NCBI GenBank assembly: GCA_018806915.1
Contig: JAGKQI010000105.1
Location: forward strand, 930,001-994,000
Reading direction: 5' to 3'
DNA length: 64,000 nucleotides
Origin: Phytophthora colocasiae
Taxonomy: Eukaryota > Oomycota > Peronosporomycetes > Peronosporales > Peronosporaceae
Shown: one piece after another, positions 19,942 to 30,200 of the stretch
Numbering within the stretch: the first letter of the stretch is position 1
Layout: each line of letters opens with the position of its first letter
Program-made: the position numbers and the translations under genes
The notes under the pieces: generated by a model
Told to the model about the DNA's origin: nothing
The model's input: only the letters and a program-made list of their open reading frames with translations
Database searches by the model: none

Positions 19942-22900
19942 CTACAGAGTTCTGGATCGGGCAGCGTCAGGATCGAACCCTGGCAGCAAGCGGACGAGTT
20001 TATTAGAGAGCCGACTGGCACCAAGGTTGGGATGAGAGGATCCCAACCGGTAGTGAGTACGCCAACGATCTTTGCGATCACAGTCTCCGAGAGCGGTCAA
20101 GAGAGACTGCGGAGGATCCGTTCCGGCCGCAATGGCCTCAGCTCCCGGATACCAGGTTACATCCTCCATCGGCCCTGGGAAGTGAACGAAGTGGGGATCC
20201 AGCCACAAATCCAAGTCACAACACCCAGTCAAGCTCATCCTCTCGAAGATCTTGTTCTGAAGCTTGCGGTAGTTGTCCCGAGCATGGGATCCACGATTCT
20301 TTCGGCGACGGTAGAAGCTCGTGAACCAACTATCCGTTTTCCGAAGCTCCATTGAGATCGGGAACGAATGCGTGCACTCCCAGATTGCTTGCAGGTTGGC
20401 CGACTCAAATGCGTCATACCAATTCAGGATCTCCGCGAGATGGGGAGACAAGTCGGGTTGGAAGGTATAAGGAGGCGGAGATCGGGATCCAAGATCTTTC
20501 CACGGCTCCGTTGCGTATAACTCGGTGATGTGTGCCTTGGAGATGAGATCTGGAGCGTAACAGGCCGGGTCCAAAGCACCACGTCGAACGCGGAGAGGAA
20601 ACAACCATCCAGGGCGGTAACAAGCGGTCATACCACCCGCAGAGAGTGTCTGGAGACTCAGAAGGCTGACCTGGTCCGCGATCCAAGGGGCTACTTCTTC
20701 GGGAGCCATCTCGCGCGGATCCTGGACGGCCGGAACGAACTCTGCCAGCGGGCCATAAGCTTTGAGCTCGAAACCAGCAGTGTTTTCAGGAGGATCCGTC
20801 CTATTCACCACAGGAGACGCGGGATGTGAAAGACTAGACGCAGCGCTGGATCGAGATGTGGGAACTTCGCGGATCTCGATGGGGGCGGACGCCGACCCAT
20901 CCCCAGATGGACGCCTGCGTAGATCCGACCGGGAGCGTGACATGGCAGCTTTTATCTGCTCCTCGTCGAATTCCTCCGAGCCGCCGTCCGAGCTAGCTTC
21001 TTGGTCATCGCCCGAGACAGATGCAGCCGGATCTCCCTTGCCAGAGCTCTGCGATCCTTTGTGGGGTTTGGTCACAGTGACGGGAGGATCCGCAGAGGGC
21101 GTCGGGTACTGGATCACTGTGTTCTCACTCGACAGAGGTTTCTCATGAGGTTTGCTTGAAGAATGTACGTCCTTGGGATCTGCCGAGTCTGGATCTTGCT
21201 CGGAGTACTCTTGCGTCGCGCCCCCGGAGTCGAAATCCGGATTGTCGGTCGCATGGCTTGCCGTTTCAGGGACGGGGACAGACGCAGGCTTGGCCGCGGC
21301 GGCAGGAGGATCTGCAAGATTGGTAGAGCGCTGGACCTTGCGTGGCGGCTCTTCTGGGGGAGAAAAAGCTTCGCGGCGCCGACGCTTGGAAGACGAATTT
21401 TCTTGGTTCGCGGAAGCCTCAGAGTGCACGCTTGTGGCATTAGACGAACTGCGCATGGCCATAGAGGCGATCGAAGCCAAGTTGCGAAGGGCCGACGTGC
21501 GCTCGTCTATCACACTGCGATGCTCTTCTTCCAGGGCGAGATGTTCCTGCTCGAGCGCGTCATACTTCAATTTTAGGTCTTGATGGTCGTGGTGAAGGCG
21601 CTTGAGGTCTTCTTCGCTGGTCACTGCCTGTGCCAACGACGCAGCCAGCTGCTCCGATTCACTCTTCAAGCGCTGGATCTCGGCCCCTTGGTGCCGAATA
21701 ACTTGATCCTTCCCGGCGAAGATCTGTCTGACCTGATCGCGTTCGAGGGTTATTGTGGAGATCTTCTGCGTGGCCTTGTCCAGCTCTTGTGTCGCTGCTG
21801 TGGCTGCCCGGGCAGCTTCGTCGCGCTCGAGGCGGATCCGATCAAGATCCGTACGCATCTGCTTCTGCTCTGTCGACTGGCTTCGGATCTTGTCGAGCTC
21901 ACGTTCAGCCTTCTCCCTGGCCTGGTCCGCTCGATCGCGTTGACGTTGTACCTTCAGCAGATCGTCTTCGGCACTCTGACGCCTGAACACGTTCTTCTCA
22001 GACCGCCTCTGTTGACGCTCCACCTCTTCGCGAGCGTTGAGGCTTTCCTGCTTCAGACGCGCCAGAGCTTCGCTGGCCCGGTCGAGTTTCTGGACATTGT
22101 GCGCATGAACCCGATGAAGATCTTCACGCCGACGCTCCGACTTGGCGAGAAGACCCTCCAACTCAGCGATCCTTTCCCTTCGGACATGAAGCTCCAGCTT
22201 GAGCGTTTCGACCGTCTTCACGAGGTTCTGATGGGGGAGTTGCTTGAGAGACTCACGCAGCTGGTCACGATGGGCCCGCAGGTCTTCAATCTTGCGTGCT
22301 TGCTGGTCACAACGGATGGCCGACTCCGCAAGTTGGACGCTGGTGCGGTCCCGCTCGAGTACAGCCGCTTCTCGCGTAGCCTCTGCTGTCTGCAACTTCG
22401 CCTCCAGCTCCGTTGAACGCTGTAAGAGTTCCGAAGATTCTTCACGTTGATGCCTGAGATCCTGAGCCAACCGAACCACTGACGGATCTCCTACCGAGAG
22501 TTTTTCCCCAGCAATCCGGCGCTCGAGCCCCGCAGCATAGCCTTGCAGGATTGCGTAGGCCTCCGCCGAAGAAGTTTCCAGATCCGAGTATTGGACCTTT
22601 AGAGTGTCGAATTCACGCAAATGATCCTTGAGCCGATCCAGATCTTGCACCGCTTCCGCTTCCTTTTGCTTCGCCAGCCGGAGAGCAGCTTGAGAAACAT
22701 TATACCGACGCTGCGCGAAGTCAATGAACGCTTGAGCAAGGTTCAGACGAGGCTGCAACAGACCATGGAGTTCTTCATTGTGTCGCCGCGCCGAAGTGAG
22801 ATCCCGGAGCACTTGTTGGTAGCTGGCCTGCATCTCAGCATATCCATCGGAGAGAGACTGGAGGGAAGCAACGGCAGCATACACAGGATCCAGATCCGGG

Positions 22901-23037
22901 ACCGTTGGAGTCGCGGCTACAGCGGGATCGGAAGGAGCGTGGCCACAATGGGGACATGGAGGCTGAGCCGCAGAGGGATCTTGGCCGAAGAACACGGTGG
23001 TGTACGCGGAAGAACAGTCGTCGGCAGGCCGATCCAT
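19942..23037 (-). CDS. antisense coiled-coil protein of Gypsy B, about 1031 residues
   Basis: A clean ATG frame antisense to the element, starting about 100 bp inside the 3' LTR (ATG at 23037, LTR from 23139). Order: a short Cys/His cluster near residue 33 (CPHCGH), then some 500 residues of heptad-rich coiled coil (blocks such as RERIAELEGLLAKSERR and LEQEHLALEEEH), a basic SSSKRRRREAF motif that could be a nuclear signal, a Ser/Pro/Asp-rich region, and a globular C-terminal part rich in Trp/Tyr (LNWYDAFESANLQAIWECTH, DVTWYPGAEAIAAG). The frame has no stop, unlike pol beside it, which suggests selection or recent origin. I recognise no family; a structural or regulatory role is only a guess. 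A decayed relative may lie at 55922-58097. Confidence 0.8.
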   Translation of the reverse strand: MDRPADDCSSAYTTVFFGQDPSAAQPPCPHCGHAPSDPAVAATPTVPDLDPVYAAVASLQSLSDGYAEMQASYQQVLRDLTSARRHNEELHGLLQPRLNLAQAFIDFAQRRYNVSQAALRLAKQKEAEAVQDLDRLKDHLREFDTLKVQYSDLETSSAEAYAILQGYAAGLERRIAGEKLSVGDPSVVRLAQDLRHQREESSELLQRSTELEAKLQTAEATREAAVLERDRTSVQLAESAIRCDQQARKIEDLRAHRDQLRESLKQLPHQNLVKTVETLKLELHVRRERIAELEGLLAKSERRREDLHRVHAHNVQKLDRASEALARLKQESLNAREEVERQQRRSEKNVFRRQSAEDDLLKVQRQRDRADQAREKAERELDKIRSQSTEQKQMRTDLDRIRLERDEAARAATAATQELDKATQKISTITLERDQVRQIFAGKDQVIRHQGAEIQRLKSESEQLAASLAQAVTSEEDLKRLHHDHQDLKLKYDALEQEHLALEEEHRSVIDERTSALRNLASIASMAMRSSSNATSVHSEASANQENSSSKRRRREAFSPPEEPPRKVQRSTNLADPPAAAAKPASVPVPETASHATDNPDFDSGGATQEYSEQDPDSADPKDVHSSSKPHEKPLSSENTVIQYPTPSADPPVTVTKPHKGSQSSGKGDPAASVSGDDQEASSDGGSEEFDEEQIKAAMSRSRSDLRRRPSGDGSASAPIEIREVPTSRSSAASSLSHPASPVVNRTDPPENTAGFELKAYGPLAEFVPAVQDPREMAPEEVAPWIADQVSLLSLQTLSAGGMTACYRPGWLFPLRVRRGALDPACYAPDLISKAHITELYATEPWKDLGSRSPPPYTFQPDLSPHLAEILNWYDAFESANLQAIWECTHSFPISMELRKTDSWFTSFYRRRKNRGSHARDNYRKLQNKIFERMSLTGCCDLDLWLDPHFVHFPGPMEDVTWYPGAEAIAAGTDPPQSLLTALGDCDRKDRWRTHYRLGSSHPNLGASRLSNKLVRLLPGFDPDAARSRTL

Positions 23038-23138
23038 TTTGCAGAGGTCGCGATTTGAGGAATGACGAGCCAAATTGGAATTTTGTATGGGAACGACGTG
23101 ATGCCGTTGTGCGGCAACAACCTCGTCCCAGGGGCGAT

Positions 23139-24547
23139 TGTGGTGAAGTGGATTCAAATCAAGCCGGACAGGACGCAGAACGACCACGATGATGGGTGAC
23201 GTGCGACAGTGGTGCTACGATAAGGGCAGGTCCCTGGAACTGGTACCTACTCTAGGGCGGACCCTAAGTTAGGATCCACTTGGCCTGGCTGACTTAAGTT
23301 CGGATCCCACAGTCCTAAGTGCGGATCCGGCAGTCCTAAGTGCGGATCCTTCAGATCCAAGATCCTTGGATCCAGATGCCAGGGATCCAGATCCAAGATC
23401 CTTGGATCCAGATGCCAGGGATCCAGATCCAAGATCCTCGGATCCAGAAGCCAGAGATCCAGATCCAGATGCCAGAGATCCAGATCCAAGATCCTCGGAT
23501 CCTGAAGCCGGATCCCCAAGATCCAAGATCCAGAGATCCAGATCCAAGATCCCCAAGATCCAAGATCCAGAGATCCCGAAGCCGGATCCTCGGATCCCGA
23601 AGCTAGATCCTCGGATCCAAACCCGGATCCTCAAGGTTTATGACATCAACGTGGTGAAGCAGTTGGAAGAGAGCCAGCATGATCTAAGATAGAGATTTGC
23701 GATGGGAAAGATAGGGTACAGGATGAGAAACTGGATAGCCATAAATCAGAGAGTCGAATTTGCCTTCTAGTGCGCAAGTGGTTTTCCTCAGGGATCACCA
23801 AGGGAAGAGGATAGCGTATTGGCCTCCCCTTAGTGTCCCTGCAAGTCACTACGCACACCTAGCTACAGCTAAGACCGGATCCCCGATTTGGCCGGCTTAC
23901 CTTACGCTAGTGTAGGGATCTCTCGATATCTCACCCCCCCTAGAGAGTCGAATTTACCTTCTAGTACGCAAGTGGTTTTCTTCAGGACCTCAGACAAGGG
24001 AAGAGGATAGTGTATTGGCCTCCCCTTAGTCTTCCTGCAAGTTTCTTCGCATACCTAGCTACAGCTAAGACCGGATCCCCGATTTGGCCGGCTTACCTTA
24101 CGCTAGTGAAGACCCCGGATCCAACGGTGTTGATTGCTTAACCGTAGGATCCCTCGACCTCTCAACACCCTCAAGACTAACCGCTACAGGAGGCGGCAAG
24201 CAAGACAGTAAAGGAAAGGAAAAGGAGCCCCACACCCATCAAGGCAACCCCGGATCCAAGGATCCACAAGATCTTCGAGTCCAAGACCAAGATCCCCCCA
24301 ACCAGGACCTGTGTGCAGGAATACCCACGCACGTCCAACCTCCCAAGTCCCCGCCAAGGACGTTCAAGCCCTCACGCCTGTGTACAGTCTCCCGTTCCTG
24401 AGAGAGCAGATCCCGCCCACTGACGGGTACACAAGGTGAGCCTCAGCAACCCCACGGTTATCGGAGTACCCCCTCCGTTAGTCAGTGTCTGGGCGCCGTG
24501 TGTGAACGTTGGATCCCTGCTCATTCCAGCGGATCCACTACACCACA
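23139..24547 (+). repeat. 3' LTR of Gypsy B
   Basis: 1409 bp, TGTGGTG..CACCACA, preceded by a purine-rich CCCAGGGGCGAT and followed by the duplicated CACT. It matches 8646-10246 apart from fewer GATCC units and scattered substitutions. Confidence 0.93.
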
Positions 24548-26237
24548 CACTCTTCTCACGCGTGACTTCTACTGGCACCACCAGTACAAGTGGGTGCGCA
24601 AGTACGTACGTGCTTGCGAGGTTTGTCAACGCGTGAAGCCTGCGCAGTTCTCGCAGGCTCCTCTTCAATCACTACCGACTCCCGTCAGGTGTTGGCAGTC
24701 CATGTCCATGGACTTTGTCTTCGGTCTTCCGCCTGACAGCAAGCGGAGGACGGGCATCGTTGTCTTTGTGGACAGATTCAGCAAGATGGTTCATCTTGCT
24801 GCCGTCCCGGCTACTGTTACAGCCGCGCAGACTGCGCGACTGTTTGTTGACATGGTGTTCAAACACCATGGCATGCCGCTCGACATTGTGTCGGACCGTG
24901 ATCCACGCTTCACAGCGCGGTTCTGGCAAGAAGTGTTTACACTTCTTGGTTCACAGTTATCAATGTCGACTGCGGATCATCCGCAGACGGACGGACAGAC
25001 CGAACGTGTCAACCGTGTATTGGGTGACACGTTGAAGAGCTACGCTCACTCGTTCCCGCATTGGAGCGAGTGCTTGCCGATGGCAGAGTTTGCCATCAAC
25101 AACTCGGTGCATGCCTCGACAGGGCATACACCGTTCTACGTGAACGCCATGAGACATCCACGATTGCCGAGCATGCTCGGCGGGGTAGCTCCTCCTTAAG
25201 TGGGAGGATCTACGGTTGCGTCCGAACAACCACAGAATGCAACTGATAGCAGCACACTATCAGCTGCGGTGATGCGTGCGACGTCTCGTTCGAGCAGGAA
25301 CGAGCGCGCGATGTCTGTGCCGGGCACAGACATGAGAGATGATAGCGAGCAGGCAGGGCCTGCTGCTGACAAGGGCGACAAGCTGAAAGGATTCAGCTCG
25401 GGTGCGCTAGACTTTGTCCAGCGAAGACAAGCCGTCATACGGTTTGTCCAGGATGCTATCGCAGCTTCTGTCGATCGACAGAAGCTGAACGCTGATAATG
25501 TTGGTAGGGCAACATAAATGAATTCAAAGTGGGTTCATTAGTTTTGTTAGCTACACAAAACCTGCCTAAACATGCAGTGTCTGACTTTGGAGCAAGCAAG
25601 CTTGCTCCAAGATTCGATGGGCCGTTCAAAGTACTTGAACGGCATGGTAACTGCGCGTACCGGCTGGACATACCGTCAGCATGAGGCTCCACCCGACATT
25701 CTACGTCGGGCGGTTGAAGCCGTACGTGCAGCACGGACTACCTAAGGCTGGTAGTCCGACTGAGGAGTGCGAGAGGCCTGGAAGGCGCTTCTCGAGACCG
25801 TCGACACGGTCGATCAACCAGTTCACTCTCGTCCCAAGACCCGGACGAGAGGTTCGAGGCAGTGTGAGCTGCCTCGCAGACCTCAACACGGAGGACCACG
25901 AACCTCCTGCTTCCAGAGCAGCTATCTCAGCGCTCTGTGTCTGCTTTAGCGCAGCAACTCGATCGTGCAGGGCACGATCAGTCATAATCATAGCGTTGAC
26001 CATGCGGAGGAGTGTTCCCACCCTCCGCCGCCGTTGCGCGACGCGCGTGGAGCGATCCGCTGGATTGTGGAGCGGATCGTGGCTCATAAGAGAACGAACT
26101 CTCAAGGGGTTCGTTTTCGTATTCGTTGGAAAGATTTCCTCCCCATCGAAGATACGCCAGAGCCGCGGAACGTCCTGATGGAGGACGTTCCGGAAATGGT
26201 GAGGGCGTACGAAGCCCACCATAACTTGCAGGGGTAA
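24548..26237 (+). pseudogene. Gypsy A1 integrase and chromodomain, right part
   Basis: Resumes at the integrase zinc region (LLTRDFYWHHQYKWVRKYV, ACEVCQRVKP), then the catalytic core (SMDFVFGLPPDSK, SDRDPRFTARFW, DGQTERVNRV), the C-terminal domain (VLLATQNLPKHAVSDFG) and LHPTFYVGRLKPYV. A proline-rich spacer and a chromodomain (WIVERIVAHKR, RFRIRWKDFLP, EPRNVLMEDVPE) follow at 26037-26237. A frameshift near 25190 and others break the frame relative to A2. The chromodomain segment is overlapped by the antisense frame. Confidence 0.88.
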
Positions 26238-26746
26238 TCCCTGCACGAGGAGTGCTGCGGTCAGCCACAGCACTCGGAGCTTCGCGTGGCACAATACGAC
26301 CACGAAGCTCCTTGATGTGATCGGGTACACGGACAATCGTGTACCCCAGGAGATCACTTTCGGTGAGACGTGTTGCCAAGGGTGGGCAACACGGGCAGGG
26401 TGTGCCAAAGGGAACGGCACATGCGATCCCCGCTTCCATGGACAGATCATGGAGGCGTTCACACTTACCACGAGTGGTGTAAGTGTAGTAGCGATCGCGA
26501 GTTGCAGCAACGCGCTCGCGATACGCCAGCAGGGTGTTTGATCCCTGCTAGCGAAGAAGAAGTCTTCTTCGCTTGCTTCTCCTTGTGGAGAGCATGGTAG
26601 ACGGTGACAGAGAGCTTCTCTGTCGAACCGCTGGAAGCAGCAGTGCTAGTAGGCACTGCTGAGGTTGTTGTTCCTGCTGCAGAAGCAGCAGGAGAGGCTT
26701 ACGCGTCCGCAGAAGCGGACGGAGACGTGGGCGTCGGCGAGTCCAT
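25740..26746 (-). pseudogene. antisense frame of Gypsy A1
   Basis: ATG at 26746 opens MDSPTPTSPSASAD; the intact early part is in A2 at 50662. The order is a Ser/Thr/Ala-rich start, VTVYHALHKEKQAKKTSS, a Cys cluster (GIACAVPFGTPCPCC), a Ser/Pro-rich part and a coiled-coil tail (LHDRVAALKQTQSAEIAALE, VNWLIDRVDGLEKRL). A1 has a stop early in the frame and several shifts. The last ~500 bp lie antisense to the pol tail and chromodomain. Function is unknown. Confidence 0.6.
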
Positions 26747-26833
26747 TGCGAAATGAACTCGGATTTCTCTCGGGAACTTGGCGGTCTTGTCAAGTTCTGT
26801 TGATTGACGTATCAAGACCGATACGTCGAATCT

Positions 26834-26847
26834 TAACGGGGGGATGG
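26834..26847 (+). other. polypurine tract of Gypsy A1
   Basis: AACGGGGGGATGG lies directly before the 3' LTR TGTAACGGGG. In A2 the same stretch is inverted at 50561-50574. Confidence 0.7.
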
Positions 26848-27195
26848 TGTAACGGGGTTACACGTACAAGTGGTTGTACCACTTGTAACTCTAACAGTTA
26901 GGATAACTGTTAGAGGTTGGAAATGGGCCTCAGACCTTGGTGTGCTGTACACACCAAAGGATACATGGGCGAACCACATTATTGGATGGTTCGTGTGCAT
27001 TTGTGCATATTATTGGTAGAAAGTAACGGATTTCTACCAATCACTGAGCAGAGTTTCTGCCAACCACACGTTGGCAGACCCTTTAGAAATAGATAACAAA
27101 CAGTTTTAGGAGGTCCATAATTGGCTTGTGCCAAATTCAATAACAGTTCTCATTTTACGGTATTTTGCAGTTTAATTTAGTTATATTTGATTTAA
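26848..27195 (+). repeat. 3' LTR of Gypsy A1, left part
   Basis: First 348 bp of the 460-bp LTR, ending in the TTAA (27192-27195) used by the piggyBac. The remaining 112 bp are at 31655-31766. Confidence 0.93.
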
Positions 27196-27260
27196 CCCCC
27201 CCGCTCTCAACCGTTGTATATGACTACATTAGTGGTCCACACCAGAATTGGCTCTTTCTT

Positions 27261-27285
27261 AACATGTTGTATAATACTACATGTT
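27261..27285 (+). repeat. piggyBac subterminal repeat, left
   Basis: A 25-bp near-palindrome with arms AACATGT/ACATGTT around TGTATAATACT. Its exact reverse complement is at 31583-31607, 43 bp from the right end; this copy is 65 bp from the left end. Likely a transposase-binding site. Confidence 0.85.
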
Positions 27286-27297
27286 AAAAACCGTGAA

Positions 27298-30200
27298 ATG
27301 CACGCGGTTAGGCGAATTTCGTACCAAGAAAAGCCAGAAAAGTGCAAGGCCAAGACACAGATAGATTCACTGATTTGCGACAAGACGCCGGATTTTGTGG
27401 CTGCGAGGCCGCCAGTCCCCAAAAAGAGAAGAAACAAGCAAGAGCTCGGGATGGTGGTGCGGCGGCAGACACGCAGCGAAAAGGAAGCCTTCACGGCTCG
27501 CCTCGGGGGTTTGACGCCGGCGGAGAAGGAGCGCGTCGTCAAGGAGCACAACGCGTATTTGAACGGCGAGAGGGCTACAGATGCCGAATTACCTTCAGCA
27601 CCGGACGCAGCCGAGAGCGTAGCAGTGGCCCCAGCTTTGAGACGTTCGGCTCCGCCCCACCCGCCACGCGGAAAGGATGCGTGCTACCTCGCGCATGCAA
27701 AGGCCCTCGCAGCCAGGCGACTCGCAGAAGATGCTGCCTCCAAGAAAAAAGCAGCGGGTAAGAAGAAGATGTCTAAGTCTCAGGCAGCTGCCATTAGGAA
27801 AGCGGAAAAGGCGGCAAAAGAAGCTCAAGCCGTCGCACGCGCTGCACAAGCTGCTATTGCGAAGACTTCTGCAAAGAAGAACGAGCGGGAACGTCTTTCT
27901 GCCGAGGAACTGCGGGGCCAAGCAGCGAGAGAGAAGGCAACCAAACAGCTTCGGCAGAAGGCACGAGAGGAGACGGCTAAGAACAAGAAGAGTAGAACGG
28001 CTTCGAAGGCGAAACGGAAGGTACCTCCCGAGTCTGACTCGGGGAGAAAGAAGAAGCACACGAAGACCAGCCTTCGCGCTCCCCAGACAGCCGACGAAGA
28101 AGCCGCGATGGAGCCACCAAGTGAAAGGTGCGATTACATACCGATGCTGTATAATGCCTCATGTGCCGATACTGACAATGTTGTATATGATGTGATGATT
28201 GAAGTGAAATACCGTCCAGTGGAGCATCAGCCCAGCCTACACCTGCATCTGCACCAGCCCAGCCTTCATCTGCATCAGGTTCACCTGCTTCCACTATGCC
28301 ACGGCAAGCAGCGAGGTGAGTTTGGCCTTATATGTTGCCTATACGACATGAACCGTGTGCAGCATGCTGACAAATACTACGTGTATGAATTTTAGATCTT
28401 TATGTTTGGATCAGATCGACACCGACGAGCATGATCCCGAGGTCTCCATTACTGCAGGTATGGACACTGCTGCTGCCAGCACTGCGAGGGTTGAGCAAGA
28501 TTTCGATGGTGCTTTGAATTCGGACGAGGAAGGAAGTGCAGAATCGGACGATTGGTATAGCGAGGTACAGAGTGAAGTAGGTGATGACTCTGGTACGGGC
28601 GAGGACGGTGCCTTCGATCTGGTTCCGGATGATGATGGAGCGGTGAGCGATAGTTCTTCGGACGACGATGAGGCGGAACGCCTCGGAGCTGCAATACGTA
28701 CTCGTGAGAAGAACCGAGACAAGCGACAGCTGCTGCGGGGGCGACTGGCAACAGCAAAGGCGAACCTCTCTCGCGACTGGAGCGAGACGACTGACAAGTG
28801 GGATACACTCACCAAGGAAGAGATGGAGGTTCTTGCGCTGGATGACGAAGCGCTGAAGAAAATGCGGACTGATGGTTGGAACTTTGGTAAGTCCTTCGTG
28901 ATGGTCTTGATGTTGTATATTCTACATAGGACTAAAACGCGATGTTGTATATTCTGTAAATGTCGCATCACAACCGGTTCGAGCAGAGTCTTATCCTGGC
29001 TTGTACGATGGAGAGTATGGGCCAACCGCCGAAGTGCTTGAACTAGCTGATTCACCACTACGCCTGTTCTTCTACTTCATGCCCCCGCGGCTGTGGCGCC
29101 GCATTGCTTCGGAGAGCAACCGCTACTATGATCAAAATCTCAACGCGCGCGTGGATCGGATATTCGCTGCGTGTCAAGCGAGAGGGGACGACGTTTCCCG
29201 AGAGAACGTCATGATGAAAGAGACGAAGAACCACAAGAAAATTCAGCCAGAAGATGTAGTGCACTGCATTGGCTTGCTCATTGCGAGAATGCTGAACCCG
29301 CACAAGAAGAAATTTGCCGACCATTGGAGCACGCATGGAGTGGGGGCTGTGCCAAAGGGCACCTTTGGAGGTTTCGTGCGCAAAGCTCGGTTTGATCGGA
29401 TCATGCAAAACCTACACTTCACGAACAACGCCGACGCACGTGCGGATACCGATCGGGCGTGGAAGGTCAGGTCCGTGGTAGAAACGTTGCAGGAAACCTT
29501 TCGAAAGGGATTCAAAACACCGCCAGTGCTGTCATTTGACGAAGCCATGATTCCTTCACGAAGCCGCCACAACATCACCCGCCAGTACATGAAAGACAAG
29601 CCCCACAAGTGGGGAACCAAACTTTTCATGACCTGCTGCGCCGAAACAGCGTATTGTCTGCGGTACGTTGACGAGGAGACTCCTGACGGAGTCCTCTTTT
29701 TTTTTGGCAGAGTTCTACATGTTGTATTATTACTGATGTTTCTTTTTGCTAATGCTGTATATATACCATGCTAGGATCGAGATTTTCTGCGGAACCGATC
29801 AACATTCGGATGAGCTGGGCGGTAAATCCCCGACCAAGTTTTCAGCCGATCCTAACTCTGGTCCATCTGCAGTGCTACGCAACCTTCTCGAAGTTTTACC
29901 CAAACAGAAGGCTGGGATTCATCACGCAGTCGTCACGGACCGCTTCTATACGTCAGTGCAGCTTGCGCTGCAGTTGCTACGGCGCAATGTCTACCTAGTT
30001 GGAACGATCCAGACAAACAAGAGGGGTTTTCCTCCTGCGCTGATTTCGAAGGATTCTACGCGTCCTCGCGGCGTTCCGCGTGGGGCCGTCAGCGTCGCTG
30101 TGGCGAAGTGCTGCCCGCTGCTACAAGTCCTGCAATGGTGGGACCGGCTCCCTGTGTATCTGCTGTCAACTGGAAGCAGCACATCCATGGAGTCGTGCGG

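Larger units (their letters stand above)
8646..24547 (+). mobile_element. Gypsy B, GGATCC-rich LTR retrotransposon with dual RNase H and antisense gene
   Basis: 15.9 kb with LTRs of 1601 and 1409 bp that start TGTGGTG and end CACCACA. The 4-bp duplication is CACT (8642-8645 and 24548-24551). Order: LTR, gag, frameshift signal, protease-RT, RNase H, second RNase H, integrase, chromodomain, 60-bp repeat array, antisense coiled-coil gene, LTR. GGATCC/GATCC occurs at extreme density through the whole element, both strands and LTRs. Pol has a few frameshifts and one TAG. The solo LTR at 1526-35729 is a related family member with the same 4-bp duplication size. Confidence 0.93.

Noticed and set aside
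19154..20081. Long plus and minus frames through the 60-bp array
   Set aside because: The 60-bp period is a multiple of three, so every frame is open by structure; no protein features.
21580..22416. 278-codon plus frame within the B antisense gene
   Set aside because: Shadow of the coiled-coil gene on the minus strand; odd Leu-rich composition.
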